Shown: positions 53,121 through 62,422, numbered from the stretch's first letter. The stretch is DNA of 64,000 nt from Acinetobacter sp. CFCC 10889 (GCF_003268395.1 NZ_LQXQ01000007.1:1-64000); one strand, 5' to 3'. Program-made: numbers and translations. The notes: generated from the sequence alone by a model not told the origin.

Positions 53121-54521
53121 ATGATGCAAAGTTTAGTTTATAAAAATGTGATCAGCCTCAGTTGCATACTCATTTTAACCGCATGTAGTTCTCATGTTGT
53201 CGTACATCCGCCTGAATATCAGATTCCAATTGTACAAGCAGATGATCAATATAAATATGCAGATTTAAATTGGACACCAACCTCAACCATTCAAATTTCT
53301 GCTGGGCAATGGTGGGAAATTTATCAAGACCCTGTCTTAAGCCAATTGATGCAACAATTAAATCTAGAAAATTTCACATTAAAGCAAGCTGAAGCACGTT
53401 ATCAACAAGCACAGGCTTTACTTGACATACAACGTGCCAATCGTATCCCCAATATTACCGCAACGAGTTCTGCAAACCGTAATGGCGCAAAAAACACCTC
53501 AACAAGTAGTCAATTTGGCTTAGGTATTCAAGCCAGTTGGGTGCCAGATTTGTGGGGACGAGTGGCGAAAGCCATCGAAGGGCAACAAGCCAATCTTGAA
53601 GCAAATCAAGCGGATTTGGATGCGATTAAACTTAATCAACAGCTTTTAGCGACAGAAGCGTATTGGACGATTCGTGTACTAGATGCACAATCAGATGTAC
53701 TAGGGCAAACTGAAAAAAGTTATCTACGTTCGGTTCAGATTTTAAAGAATCAATATCATGCAGGCATGATCGCACGAGCTGATGTGATTCAAGCAGAAAC
53801 TCAATTAAAACAGGTACACATCCAAAAGATTGAAATTACCCGAAATCGAAATTTACAAGAAAATATTTTGGCTGTGTTACAAGGCAAAAGCGTTGCTCAA
53901 TTCCAATTAAGGAAACAAAAGCAGACTTTGACTGTTCCACAGCTTCCAACACAGTTGCCAAGTCGATTATTAATCCAACGTCCAGATGTGATTCGTGCAG
54001 AACGAGAATTAGCATCCATACATGCTGAATTGGGTTTAGCGCAAACCGCATGGTTGCCTGATATAACAATAGGTTTAAATGGGAATTTAAATAATCAGAT
54101 TTTTGCTCATCTTTTTTCATCACCACAATACTTGTGGTCTGCGGGTTTACAAGCGACAGCGATGCTTTTTGATGGTGGTAAACGTGATGCGGAAATCGCA
54201 CAGGCACAAGCGCATTATGCTGAAAAATTAGCAGCTTATAGACAGTCGATATTAACGGGTTGGAAAGAAGTCGAAGATGCTTTATTACAGGCATCAAGTT
54301 TTAAACAGCAACAAGTTGAACAAAACAAATTATTGGCTTTGGCAATTGAAAATGAGCAAGTGGCAATGCGACGTTATAACGCAGGTTTAGTGAGCTATTT
54401 GGAAGTGATCTCAGCGCAAAATCTCAGATTACAGGCTGAGCAAACAATTTTACAATTACAGCAATCACAGTTAAATAATACGGCGCAGTTGGTTGCAGCA
54501 TTGGGAGGAGGTTTACAATAA
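53121..54521 (+). CDS. Outer-membrane efflux lipoprotein (OprM/NodT family)
   Basis: A 466-residue TolC-like outer-membrane factor with lipobox LTAC. ISAGQWWEIYQDPVLSQLM and LTVPQLPTQLPSRLLIQRPDVIRAERELAS are typical NodT/OprM segments, with paired coiled-coil helices and GWKEVEDALL in the second repeat. AGGAA six bases before 53121 fixes the ATG; a TTG at 53103 is less likely. It completes the tripartite pump. Confidence 0.92.
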   Translation: MMQSLVYKNVISLSCILILTACSSHVVVHPPEYQIPIVQADDQYKYADLNWTPTSTIQISAGQWWEIYQDPVLSQLMQQLNLENFTLKQAEARYQQAQALLDIQRANRIPNITATSSANRNGAKNTSTSSQFGLGIQASWVPDLWGRVAKAIEGQQANLEANQADLDAIKLNQQLLATEAYWTIRVLDAQSDVLGQTEKSYLRSVQILKNQYHAGMIARADVIQAETQLKQVHIQKIEITRNRNLQENILAVLQGKSVAQFQLRKQKQTLTVPQLPTQLPSRLLIQRPDVIRAERELASIHAELGLAQTAWLPDITIGLNGNLNNQIFAHLFSSPQYLWSAGLQATAMLFDGGKRDAEIAQAQAHYAEKLAAYRQSILTGWKEVEDALLQASSFKQQQVEQNKLLALAIENEQVAMRRYNAGLVSYLEVISAQNLRLQAEQTILQLQQSQLNNTAQLVAALGGGLQ

Positions 54522-54590
54522 AATCATGATGATTTTAACCTTTATCCAAAAGCCAAGAGTTGTTTAAAGTCTTTGTATAATGTGATTTTT

Positions 54591-55598
54591 TTAATGAATG
54601 ACAATACATCGTTGTGCAATCTCAGCAATGTTTTGATGATCAAGATTTACATGCTCCCATTTCTGCATTTGTCCAATCATCCATTCAAAATCTGAGGCTT
54701 TGGGTGTGGCATCTTGCGACACAAAATGCTGAATAATATGTTGAATTTTATGAAATTCAGGCACATGAACTGACTCAGAACAATCAAAACGAATAATGTT
54801 ATAGTCAACGAGTATTTTCCACACTTCATTAATATTAATCGCAGAATCAATTGTAGACATCTGTTGCAAATCCTGTTGTGCCCTCATGATCGCTGTGCAA
54901 AGTGCATTGAGCGTTGCAGGATATTGTATTGCCCAATCTTGTGTGACCGCTAAAACTTTATCAGCAACTTCTGGAATAATCGCTTTACTTTCAGCAATGA
55001 CATGACTATAACCCTGAATTTCAGCCTGAATATTCCAAGGCTCTCCAACACAAAAACCATCAATCGTATGTTTGGCAATGCTTTCAACCATATAAGGCGG
55101 TGGAAAAGTCAGTAATTTTGCTGACTGTGCAATGTGTTGATCCGCCAAAGCCAACCATTCTCTTAAACAATAATGATGAATTGAATATTTAAAAACATGT
55201 GCAAGATGAATAGTTTGCTGTTGTTGTATTGCCTGTACAATTTTTTCAGCAGATTGTTTTGGGCTATCTTGTGTTGAAATATTTAAATCAAAGCATAATT
55301 TTTGACTGATACTGATAAATGCACGATTGACACTTAATACCAACGGCGTTTGAAAGGGAATGCCAATGTGATCTGAACCCATCATGGCTGCTGGCAGCAT
55401 TGTCGATAAACAATGTGCTGTATCTAAAAAACCAAAAGCCAAACGATCACGCAAACTTGCCCAAGAGGCTTCCTTGACCAAAGTCACATTTAAACCCTGT
55501 TCAGCAAAATAACCCTGATGCTGTGCCCATAACAGTGCAATACAGTCCAAAAGTGGGACATAGCCCAACTGAATATCTGTTTTTTCTAAATGATTCAT
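54591..55598 (-). CDS. nasS: Nitrate sensor NasS (NrtA/CmpA-like)
   Basis: A 335-residue NrtA/CmpA-type binding-fold protein without a signal peptide, so it works in the cytoplasm. It begins IQLGYVPLLDCIALLWAQHQGYF and carries GFLDTAHCLSTMLPAAMM and IDGFCVGEPWNIQA, the ligand-site segments. In NasS/NasT systems NasS holds NasT until nitrate or nitrite binds. The start overlaps the nasT stop by four bases. Confidence 0.9.
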   Translation of the reverse strand: MNHLEKTDIQLGYVPLLDCIALLWAQHQGYFAEQGLNVTLVKEASWASLRDRLAFGFLDTAHCLSTMLPAAMMGSDHIGIPFQTPLVLSVNRAFISISQKLCFDLNISTQDSPKQSAEKIVQAIQQQQTIHLAHVFKYSIHHYCLREWLALADQHIAQSAKLLTFPPPYMVESIAKHTIDGFCVGEPWNIQAEIQGYSHVIAESKAIIPEVADKVLAVTQDWAIQYPATLNALCTAIMRAQQDLQQMSTIDSAININEVWKILVDYNIIRFDCSESVHVPEFHKIQHIIQHFVSQDATPKASDFEWMIGQMQKWEHVNLDHQNIAEIAQRCIVIH

Positions 55599-56188
55599 TT
55601 TGCATCCTTTATTTGACCTTGTAGCAGTGCTTGCGCATCAATAAGTCTGCGTGCCATTTCACCAATGGTCATACGATGGCTCATGGCATTTTTTCGTAGC
55701 AACTGAAAGGATTGTTCTTCATTAAGCTGATGTAATTTCATGAGTAAAACTTTTGCTTTTTCAATATCTTTACGATCAGCAAGTTTGGTTTTGGTATCTT
55801 TTAAATCATCTTCAAGCTTTTTATGCTTTTTATATTGTTGAATGGAAATCTGCAAAATACTATCGAGTTTGTTTGGATCAATCCCATCGACAATATACGC
55901 CGTGACCCCTGCATCTATGGCATTTTTAATGGTGTCTTGATGACTGTTTTTGGTAAAAAGAACGGTCGGTAAATCAAACTGACCGACGCAACTTTCGATG
56001 ACATCCCGTTGCGGGTGATCCATGTCCAATAAAACCACATCTGCTTGTATTTGTTGTAAGTAAAAAATATTCAGTTGGTCAGTGATCAGACAGGCAACCA
56101 CGTCAAACTGATGTTCGATCAATGTTTTTTTGACGAATTCTGCACGTTCAGAATCATCATCAATCAAGGCTATTTTAAGTTTTGGCAT
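55595..56188 (-). CDS. nasT: Antiterminator NasT (receiver-like plus ANTAR domain)
   Basis: A 197-residue protein: a receiver domain (LKIALIDDDSERAEFV, VVLLDMDHPQRD) followed by a coiled coil and a C-terminal ANTAR RNA-binding domain (DIEKAKVLLMKLHQLNEEQSFQLLRKNAMSHRMTIGEMARRLIDA). When NasS releases it, NasT binds paired hexaloop hairpins in the nas leader and prevents termination. It is divergent from the nas operon, whose leader shows two such hairpins. Confidence 0.93.
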   Translation of the reverse strand: MPKLKIALIDDDSERAEFVKKTLIEHQFDVVACLITDQLNIFYLQQIQADVVLLDMDHPQRDVIESCVGQFDLPTVLFTKNSHQDTIKNAIDAGVTAYIVDGIDPNKLDSILQISIQQYKKHKKLEDDLKDTKTKLADRKDIEKAKVLLMKLHQLNEEQSFQLLRKNAMSHRMTIGEMARRLIDAQALLQGQIKDAK

Positions 56189-56313
56189 GATGAATCAGGA
56201 AAAGCCTGAGGGTAATACAAGCCATAGCAATTATTATGCCATTGCAAAAATGGGTGGTGTGGCAAGTCAAGTACAGGTTTCTCAAACAATTTGTTCATTT
56301 ATCCAGATGCTTA

Positions 56314-56350
56314 TGCACTTGAATGATGCAAAATGCGCAAATTCATTGCA
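56314..56350. promoter_or_regulatory. Tandem NtrC-like binding sites
   Basis: TGCACT-N5-GATGCA at 56314-56330 matches the NtrC consensus TGCACC-N5-GGTGCA at 10 of 12 defined positions. TGCGCA-N5-ATTGCA at 56334-56350 is a weaker second site, 20 bases (about two helical turns) away, on the same DNA face. They lie about 140 bases upstream of a sigma-54 promoter. Confidence 0.72.
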
Positions 56351-56477
56351 TTAGCAAGCGTGGGCGAGAATATTTGTAATGACTTTAATTCATCAATTTA
56401 TGTGTATTTTATTTCTTCAAATTCATTTTCTTTTTATTTGGTAAATAAAAACAATGATTTAAGATTAATTTCGAATA

Positions 56478-56495
56478 TTGGCATAGTCATTGCTA
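56478..56495 (+). promoter_or_regulatory. Sigma-54 (-24/-12) promoter of the nas operon
   Basis: TTGGCATAGTCATTGCTA has the invariant GG and GC separated by exactly ten bases. Transcription would start around 56504-56508, immediately at the first ANTAR hairpin. Confidence 0.8.
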
Positions 56496-56505
56496 TATCT
56501 CCTAT

Positions 56506-56552
56506 GAGTCAAAGACGACTCTTAAAATTTGTAAGACGGCCAACGACGTCCG
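56506..56552 (+). promoter_or_regulatory. NasT (ANTAR) target: two hexaloop hairpins
   Basis: Hairpin P1 (56506-56521) is GAGTC-AAAGAC-GACTC. Hairpin P2 (56537-56552) is CGGCC-AACGAC-GTCCG with one C/U mismatch. Both hexaloops have A at position 1 and G at position 4, the signature of ANTAR-bound RNA. The 15-base linker fits the two-hairpin motif. Confidence 0.8.
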
Positions 56553-56566
56553 CTCTGATCGATCTG

Positions 56567-56595
56567 AAAAGCATCATTTATTTTATTTGCTTTTT
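56567..56595 (+). terminator. Possible attenuator terminator in the nas leader
   Basis: AAAAGCA and TGCTTTT can pair around a 14-base AT-rich loop, ending in five T. The stem is weak, but it sits where an ANTAR-controlled terminator is expected, between P2 and the nitrate transporter ribosome site. Confidence 0.45.
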
Positions 56596-56633
56596 GGAAA
56601 ACCCAATACGTTCAGTTCAGGTAGGAGATGGCG

Positions 56634-58010
56634 ATGTCTTCAAATTTAGATACGAAAAAAGCCACAAAAATCAGTCTTTTTAATTTCAGCAGTGCAGCCA
56701 TGCGTGCTTTCCACATGAGTTGGCTCGCATTTTTTGTCTGTTTCTTTGCATGGTTTGCCTGTGCACCTCTGATGCCTGTCATCGCAGGTGAATTTCATTT
56801 AACCAAAGATCAGATCGCCAATATTAATATTGCTGCCGTTGCGATCACGATTCTTGTACGTCTGATTGTTGGCCCACTCTGTGATAAATACGGCCCACGT
56901 AAAACCTATACCGCATTACTGATCATCGGCAGTATCCCTGTTTTTGGTGTGGCTTCTGCAAATAGCTATGAATCCTTTTTATTCTTTCGCTTATTGATCG
57001 GTGCGATTGGCGCAAGCTTTGTCATCACGCAATACCATACAAGCATTATGTTTGCACCGAATGTAGTCGGGACTGCCAATGCCACCACAGCAGGTTGGGG
57101 CAATGCCGGTGGTGGTGCTACACAAGCGTTAATGCCTTTGATGCTTAGTGCATTGGTGATGTTCGGTGTAGAGCAAGCGATGGGTTGGAGAGTTGCACTG
57201 ATCGTACCCGGTGTATTGATGCTGATTGTTGGAGCGATGTATTGGAAATTTACCCAAGACTGTCCACAAGGTGATTTTAAAGAGCTGCGTACGCAAGGCA
57301 TCCAAGTGGGAAGCGATAAAAAAGGTGGGATTGCCATTCTCAAACATGCAGCAAAAAATTACCGTGTTTGGATTTTATTTGGTGCGTATGCAGCTTGTTT
57401 TGGCATTGAAATCTTTATTCATAACATTGTCGCAATGTATTACGTAGATCATTTCCACTTTGGCTTAAAAGAAGCAGGGATGGCAGCAGGCATTTTTGGT
57501 TTATTGGCACTGTTTGCTCGAGCTTTGGGTGGCATTGTTTCCGACAAAGTTGCGACTCAAAAAGGTTTAGATGGTCGTACCAAAGTGTTATTCGCAATGA
57601 TCTTGATGGAAGGTTTATTCCTGATTGTATTCTCACAAATGAATACAGCAATCCTTGCGATACTTGCAATGACGGTATTCGCACTCTTTACACATATGGC
57701 ATGCGGTGCAACGTATGCACTCGTACCATTCATTGACCGTGATGCTTTGGGTGGTGTCGCAGGCATTATTGGTGCAGGAGGAAATGTTGGTGCAGTGGCA
57801 GCAGGTTTCCTACTCAAAGGGATGTTAGACATTCAAACGACCTTGATGGTACTCGGTGGTTTAGTGGTAATCGCTGCAAGTTGTGTGCTGATGATTCGCT
57901 TCTCAGTGGAACATAAAGAAAAAGAACAAAAATTGTTTGAAGAAGCGCTATTGGAGCGTAGTCGGATGGAACAAGCTTCCGCAACCATGAAACAAAACAG
58001 TGCAGCTTAA
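56634..58010 (+). CDS. Nitrate/nitrite transporter (NarK/NasA, MFS)
   Basis: A 458-residue MFS protein of the nitrate/nitrite porter family with twelve helices. Nitrate signature stretches are AGWGNAGGGATQALMPL and GIIGAGGNVGAVAAGFLL. RLIVGPLCDKYGPRKTY is the MFS loop 2-3 motif, and FRLLIGAIGASFVITQYH carries the substrate Arg region. The ATG at 56634 is six bases from AGGAG; the one at 56628 abuts it. First gene of the nas operon. Confidence 0.92.
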   Translation: MSSNLDTKKATKISLFNFSSAAMRAFHMSWLAFFVCFFAWFACAPLMPVIAGEFHLTKDQIANINIAAVAITILVRLIVGPLCDKYGPRKTYTALLIIGSIPVFGVASANSYESFLFFRLLIGAIGASFVITQYHTSIMFAPNVVGTANATTAGWGNAGGGATQALMPLMLSALVMFGVEQAMGWRVALIVPGVLMLIVGAMYWKFTQDCPQGDFKELRTQGIQVGSDKKGGIAILKHAAKNYRVWILFGAYAACFGIEIFIHNIVAMYYVDHFHFGLKEAGMAAGIFGLLALFARALGGIVSDKVATQKGLDGRTKVLFAMILMEGLFLIVFSQMNTAILAILAMTVFALFTHMACGATYALVPFIDRDALGGVAGIIGAGGNVGAVAAGFLLKGMLDIQTTLMVLGGLVVIAASCVLMIRFSVEHKEKEQKLFEEALLERSRMEQASATMKQNSAA

Positions 58011-58045
58011 TAGATAAATAATGATAAAAATTGAGGAGAATTGAG

Positions 58046-60592
58046 ATGAAATTAGTGATGATTGGTCATGGCATGGTGGGTCACAAATTCATTGAATCTG
58101 TGTTGGAACATGCAAGTGATGACGTAGAAATGACCATTTTGGCAGAAGAGCCACGTTTGGCGTATGACCGTGTACATTTAACTGAGTATTTCACAGGTAA
58201 ATCAGCAAAAGATTTAACCCTTTGCCGTTCAGATTTTGCGGATGCTTATGGTATTGATTTACGTCTAAGCACCAAAGCTACAGCGATTGATACCGCTAAT
58301 AAAACCGTGACCACTAATCATGGTGATGTAATTAGCTATGACAAACTTGTTCTTGCCACAGGTTCTTATGCTTTTGTTCCACCTATTCAAGGCAATGATC
58401 GTGAAAATTGTTTTGTTTACCGTACTATTGACGATTTGGATGCAATTCGTGCTGCAAGTTTAAATGCAAAATCAGGTGTGGTGATTGGCGGTGGTTTACT
58501 TGGCTTAGAAGCTGCAAAAGCCTTACGTGATTTAGATTTAGAGACGCATGTCGTCGAGTTTGCACCACGTTTAATGGCGGTGCAAATTGATGATTTGGGC
58601 GGTAAAGTTTTACGTTCTAAAATTGAAAATTTAGGGGTGAACGTTCATACGCAAAAAGCAACATCATCTATTGAACAGGGGGTAAATGCCACCCATGTGA
58701 TGAAATTTGGTGATGGTTCTGAACTTGAAACTGACATTGTTTTATTCTCAGCAGGGATTCGTCCCCGTGATGAATTGGCACGGATCAGTGGTTTAGCCAT
58801 CGGTGAGCGTGGCGGTATTGTCATTAATGATTATTGTCAAACCTCTGATGCTGATATTTATGCAATCGGTGAATGTGCGCTGTGGCAAAATAAAATTTAC
58901 GGTTTAGTTGCACCTGGTTATGACATGGCGCGTATTGCTGCAAAACATGTCATGGCGCAAAGCTGTACTGAGTTTGCAGGTGCAGACATGAGTACCAAGT
59001 TAAAACTGATGGGGGTAGATGTAGCCTCTGTGGGTGATGCACATGCGATGACACCAAATTCACTTAGCTATTTTTATGCTGATGAAGAATCCATGACCTA
59101 TAAAAAGATCGTGGTGAATGCTGAAAAAACCAAACTGCTTGGTGCAGTTTTGGTGGGTTGCGCCAAAGAATATAATGACTTGTTGCAAATGATGTTAAAC
59201 GGGTTGGCATTACCTGAAAATCCTGAAAGTTTAATCATGCCAGGTTATGCACAATCAGGTGCAAAATCAGGCGGTAGCGGTGTTGATCTACTGCCTGATA
59301 GTGCAACGATTTGCTCATGTAATAACGTGTCTAAAGCGGATATTTGTAGTGCTATTGCGGATGGTTCGACTTCTTTAGGTGCACTAAAAAAATGTACCAA
59401 AGCAGCAACGGCTTGTGGTGGTTGTGCGCCATTGGTCACACAGGTTCTAAAATCTGAGTTACAACGTCAAGGTGTAACCGTCAATAATCATCTCTGTGAA
59501 CATTTTGCATACTCACGTCAAGAGTTGTATCACTTGGTACGTGTCAATGAAATTAAGACTTTTGATGATTTGATTCAACAACATGGGCATGGTTTGGGTT
59601 GCGATATTTGCAAACCAACGGCAGCCAATATTCTTGCATCGTGTTGGAATGACTTTGTCCTTAAATCGAGCCATGCAGGTTTGCAAGACAGTAATGACTA
59701 TTATCTAGGGAATATCCAAAAAGATGGTTCGTATTCTGTTGTGCCACGTATGGCAGGCGGTGAAGTCACACCCGATGGCTTAATTGCGATCGGTCAAATT
59801 GCCAAAGAATATGGTTTATATACCAAACTGACAGGTGGACAACGGGTTGATATGTTTGGTGCGCAAGTGCATCAACTACCTGAAATTTGGCAAAAACTGA
59901 TTGATGCAGGTTTTGAATCGGGTCATGCCTACGGTAAATCATTGCGTACCGTGAAATCCTGTGTGGGTAGTACGTGGTGTCGTTATGGGGTGGATGATTC
60001 TGTGGGTTTAGCCATTTTCCTAGAAAATCGTTATAAAGGTCTACGTTCTCCGCATAAATTAAAAATGGCAGTTTCAGGATGTACTCGTGAATGTGCCGAA
60101 GCGCAAAGTAAAGATGTGGGTGTGATTGCCACTGAAAAAGGTTGGAACTTATACGTGTGCGGTAATGGTGGGATGAAACCACGTCATGCAGAACTTTTAG
60201 CCTCTGATTTGGATACGCAAACTTTAATCAAATATATCGACCGTTTCTTTATGTTCTATATCCAAACGGCGGATCGTTTACAACGGACTTCGGTATGGCG
60301 TGACAATATGGAAGGTGGTTTAGATTACCTCAAAGATGTCGTTATTCACGATTCTTTAGGTTTAGCGGATGAACTCGAACGCCGTATGAGCCATGTCGTC
60401 GGTACTTATCAAGATGAATGGCGTACTGCAATTGAAGACCCTGAGGTGCGTAAACGCTTTGTGACCTTCGTCAATGCCAAAGCAGAACAACAGCAAGATC
60501 CACACATCCAATTTGCAGAAGTGCGTGGGCAAATTCGTCCAAAAACTGACGCAGAACGTGATGTAACTCGTATTCCTGTGGTTGAGGCTTAA
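58046..60592 (+). CDS. nirB: NAD(P)H nitrite reductase, large subunit
   Basis: An 848-residue assimilatory enzyme that reduces nitrite to ammonium with siroheme. Order: FAD-binding KLVMIGHGMVGHKF and LATGSYAFVPP, NAD-binding VVIGGGLLGLEAAKAL, a BFD-type [2Fe-2S] region (CSCNNVSKADIC ... CGGCAPLV, about 420-460), then ferredoxin-like and siroheme/[4Fe-4S] domains with SCVGSTWCRYG (about 640) and SGCTRECAEA (about 677). AGGAGA seven bases before 58046 supports this ATG rather than a TTG at 58031. Confidence 0.95.
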   Translation: MKLVMIGHGMVGHKFIESVLEHASDDVEMTILAEEPRLAYDRVHLTEYFTGKSAKDLTLCRSDFADAYGIDLRLSTKATAIDTANKTVTTNHGDVISYDKLVLATGSYAFVPPIQGNDRENCFVYRTIDDLDAIRAASLNAKSGVVIGGGLLGLEAAKALRDLDLETHVVEFAPRLMAVQIDDLGGKVLRSKIENLGVNVHTQKATSSIEQGVNATHVMKFGDGSELETDIVLFSAGIRPRDELARISGLAIGERGGIVINDYCQTSDADIYAIGECALWQNKIYGLVAPGYDMARIAAKHVMAQSCTEFAGADMSTKLKLMGVDVASVGDAHAMTPNSLSYFYADEESMTYKKIVVNAEKTKLLGAVLVGCAKEYNDLLQMMLNGLALPENPESLIMPGYAQSGAKSGGSGVDLLPDSATICSCNNVSKADICSAIADGSTSLGALKKCTKAATACGGCAPLVTQVLKSELQRQGVTVNNHLCEHFAYSRQELYHLVRVNEIKTFDDLIQQHGHGLGCDICKPTAANILASCWNDFVLKSSHAGLQDSNDYYLGNIQKDGSYSVVPRMAGGEVTPDGLIAIGQIAKEYGLYTKLTGGQRVDMFGAQVHQLPEIWQKLIDAGFESGHAYGKSLRTVKSCVGSTWCRYGVDDSVGLAIFLENRYKGLRSPHKLKMAVSGCTRECAEAQSKDVGVIATEKGWNLYVCGNGGMKPRHAELLASDLDTQTLIKYIDRFFMFYIQTADRLQRTSVWRDNMEGGLDYLKDVVIHDSLGLADELERRMSHVVGTYQDEWRTAIEDPEVRKRFVTFVNAKAEQQQDPHIQFAEVRGQIRPKTDAERDVTRIPVVEA

Positions 60593-60638
60593 TTTATAAA
60601 AGTAAAAACTTTTAGTTAGTTTTAAGCCCTCTTTCTAA

Positions 60639-60657
60639 TTTTCCCCAGACGGGGAAA
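60639..60657 (+). other. GC-rich hairpin between nirB and the fusion gene
   Basis: TTTTCCCC and GGGGAAA form a tight stem with a 4-base AGAC loop and no T run. It may shape mRNA stability within the operon. Confidence 0.5.
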
Positions 60658-60688
60658 GGATATAGAGCTTAAATAAAAGGATAATAAA

Positions 60689-62299
60689 ATGACGATTTTA
60701 AAAGATATGAATGAATTAGATTGGGTCGATATTTGCGCTTTGGATGATATCACTGCGAATACAGGTGTAGGTGCTTTGATTGGCGAACAGCAAATTGCCA
60801 TTTTTCGTGTTGCAAATGAAAAACGTGTCTATGCCCTAAGTAATCAAGACCCGTTCAGTAAAGCCTTTGTCATGGCTCGAGGCATTATTGGTGATCTACA
60901 AGGCGAGCGGGTGGTGGCGTCACCGATTTACAAACAGCATTTTAGCTTGGCGACAGGACGTTGCTTGGAAGATAAAGATCAAAAACTCTTGGTTTTCCCC
61001 AGCAAAATTGAAAATGGTCGTGTCATGATCAGTCCGACACCACAAAAAACTTATATTACCAACAATGTATCCTCACAAGAAAAAATGAAGTTGGTTTTAG
61101 TGGGGAATGGTTTGGCAGGGATGCGTTGTTTAGAAGATTTACTCGATATGGCACCTGATCGCTATGAAGTGACGGTGATCGGTGAAGAACCATGGGGTAA
61201 CTATAACCGTATCATGTTATCACCTGTGTTATCGGGGGATAAAACCATTGATGACATTATGTTGCATCCTCATGCATGGTACAGCGATAAAAATATTCGC
61301 TTTATTGCAGGTGATCCTGCGGTCAAAATCGACCGTCCACGGAAACAGGTTTATACCGAAAAAGGCTTAATGGTCGATTACGACCGTCTGATTTTAGCGA
61401 CAGGTTCTAAACCTTTTGTTCCACCGATTTCAGGTGCAGATTTAAAAGGTGTGATCAGTTTCCGTGATGTCTATGATGTCAATACCATGCTGGATTATTG
61501 CAAAGAGAAAAAAAATGCCGTGGTTATTGGAGGTGGATTATTAGGGCTAGAAGCTGCATACGGTCTAAAACAACGTGGTATGAATGTTACGGTATTGCAT
61601 TTGATGGATCGCATTATGGAGCGTCAATTAGATGCTAAAGCAAGCCAAATGTTGCGTCATAGCATTGAAGCAAAAGGCATTCAGATTATTACCGAAGCCA
61701 ATACTGAAGCTTTATTGGGTGAAAATGGGCACGTCGAACAAGTCCGTTTAAAAGATGGCACAGTATTAGAAGCCGATTTAGTGGTTTTTGCGGTGGGTAT
61801 TCGTCCGAATATGGCGTTGGCACAAAGTGCAGGTTTACGCTGTAATCGTGGTGTATTGGTCAATGACACCATGCAAACCTATGACCCAAGTATTTATGCG
61901 GTTGGGGAATGTATTGAACATCGTAATCAAACTTTTGGCTTGGTTGAGCCACTTTGGGGACAGGCGTTTATTTGTGCATCACACTTGGCAGAGCATGGTA
62001 GTTTAACCTTTAAAGCGCCAACTGTGCCAACGCAGTTAAAAGTCAGTGGTTGTGATGTGTTCTCAGCAGGCAACTTTGAACCTAAAGATGATTTTGAAGA
62101 CATTATTCTAAATGATGAAAAACGTCAGATTTATAAACGTATTATTATTCAAAAAGATAAAGTCATCGGTGCGGTGTTGTTCGGTGATACTGAAGACGGT
62201 GCATGGTATGCAGAACTGATTTCTGATCAAACACCAATTTCTTCGATTCGTAATAAATTGCTCTTTGGTAAGGATTTTGCTTTAAAGAAAGCAGGGTGA
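60689..62299 (+). CDS. NirD-flavoprotein fusion (nitrite/nitrate reductase electron-transfer subunit)
   Basis: A 536-residue two-part protein. Residues about 9-115 are a NirD-type Rieske-fold domain (SKAFVMARGIIGDLQGE, VASPIYKQHFSLATGRCLED); as in NirD, the Rieske Cys/His ligands are absent. From about residue 131 it is an NAD(P)H-FAD oxidoreductase resembling the N-terminal half of NirB: KLVLVGNGLAGMRCLEDL, LATGSKPFVPPISG, VVIGGGLLGLEAAYGL, YAVGECIEHR. It lacks BFD and siroheme domains. It may serve NirB through the NirD part and pass electrons to the downstream nitrate reductase through the flavoprotein part (inference). Confidence 0.88.
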   Translation: MTILKDMNELDWVDICALDDITANTGVGALIGEQQIAIFRVANEKRVYALSNQDPFSKAFVMARGIIGDLQGERVVASPIYKQHFSLATGRCLEDKDQKLLVFPSKIENGRVMISPTPQKTYITNNVSSQEKMKLVLVGNGLAGMRCLEDLLDMAPDRYEVTVIGEEPWGNYNRIMLSPVLSGDKTIDDIMLHPHAWYSDKNIRFIAGDPAVKIDRPRKQVYTEKGLMVDYDRLILATGSKPFVPPISGADLKGVISFRDVYDVNTMLDYCKEKKNAVVIGGGLLGLEAAYGLKQRGMNVTVLHLMDRIMERQLDAKASQMLRHSIEAKGIQIITEANTEALLGENGHVEQVRLKDGTVLEADLVVFAVGIRPNMALAQSAGLRCNRGVLVNDTMQTYDPSIYAVGECIEHRNQTFGLVEPLWGQAFICASHLAEHGSLTFKAPTVPTQLKVSGCDVFSAGNFEPKDDFEDIILNDEKRQIYKRIIIQKDKVIGAVLFGDTEDGAWYAELISDQTPISSIRNKLLFGKDFALKKAG

Positions 62300-62318
62300 T
62301 TCATTACTTATTAGCTAA

Positions 62319-62351
62319 ATCCCTCCCAACCTCCCTTTAGAAAAGGGAGGA
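62319..62351. repeat. Dispersed hairpin repeat, family 1 variant, copy c
   Basis: CCTCCCTTT pairs with AAAGGGAGG, preceded by ATCCCTCCCAA, which parallels the tail of copies a and b. Confidence 0.55.
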
Positions 62352-62388
62352 GTATCGTGTATCTACTTTTTTGTAGTGATGCAATTAC

Positions 62389-62422
62389 TCCCTCCTTTAT
62401 TAAAGGAGGGATGGGGAGGATT
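62389..62422. repeat. Dispersed hairpin repeat, family 1 variant, copy d
   Basis: CCCTCCTTTA pairs with TAAAGGAGGG, followed by ATGGGGAGGATT. It is copy c in inverted orientation. Confidence 0.55.

Noticed and set aside
56130..56683. Small frames in the nasT-nas leader (74 and 116 codons)
   Set aside because: They overlap nasT, the sigma-54 promoter, the ANTAR hairpins and the transporter start, have no recognisable protein features, and are best explained as chance frames.
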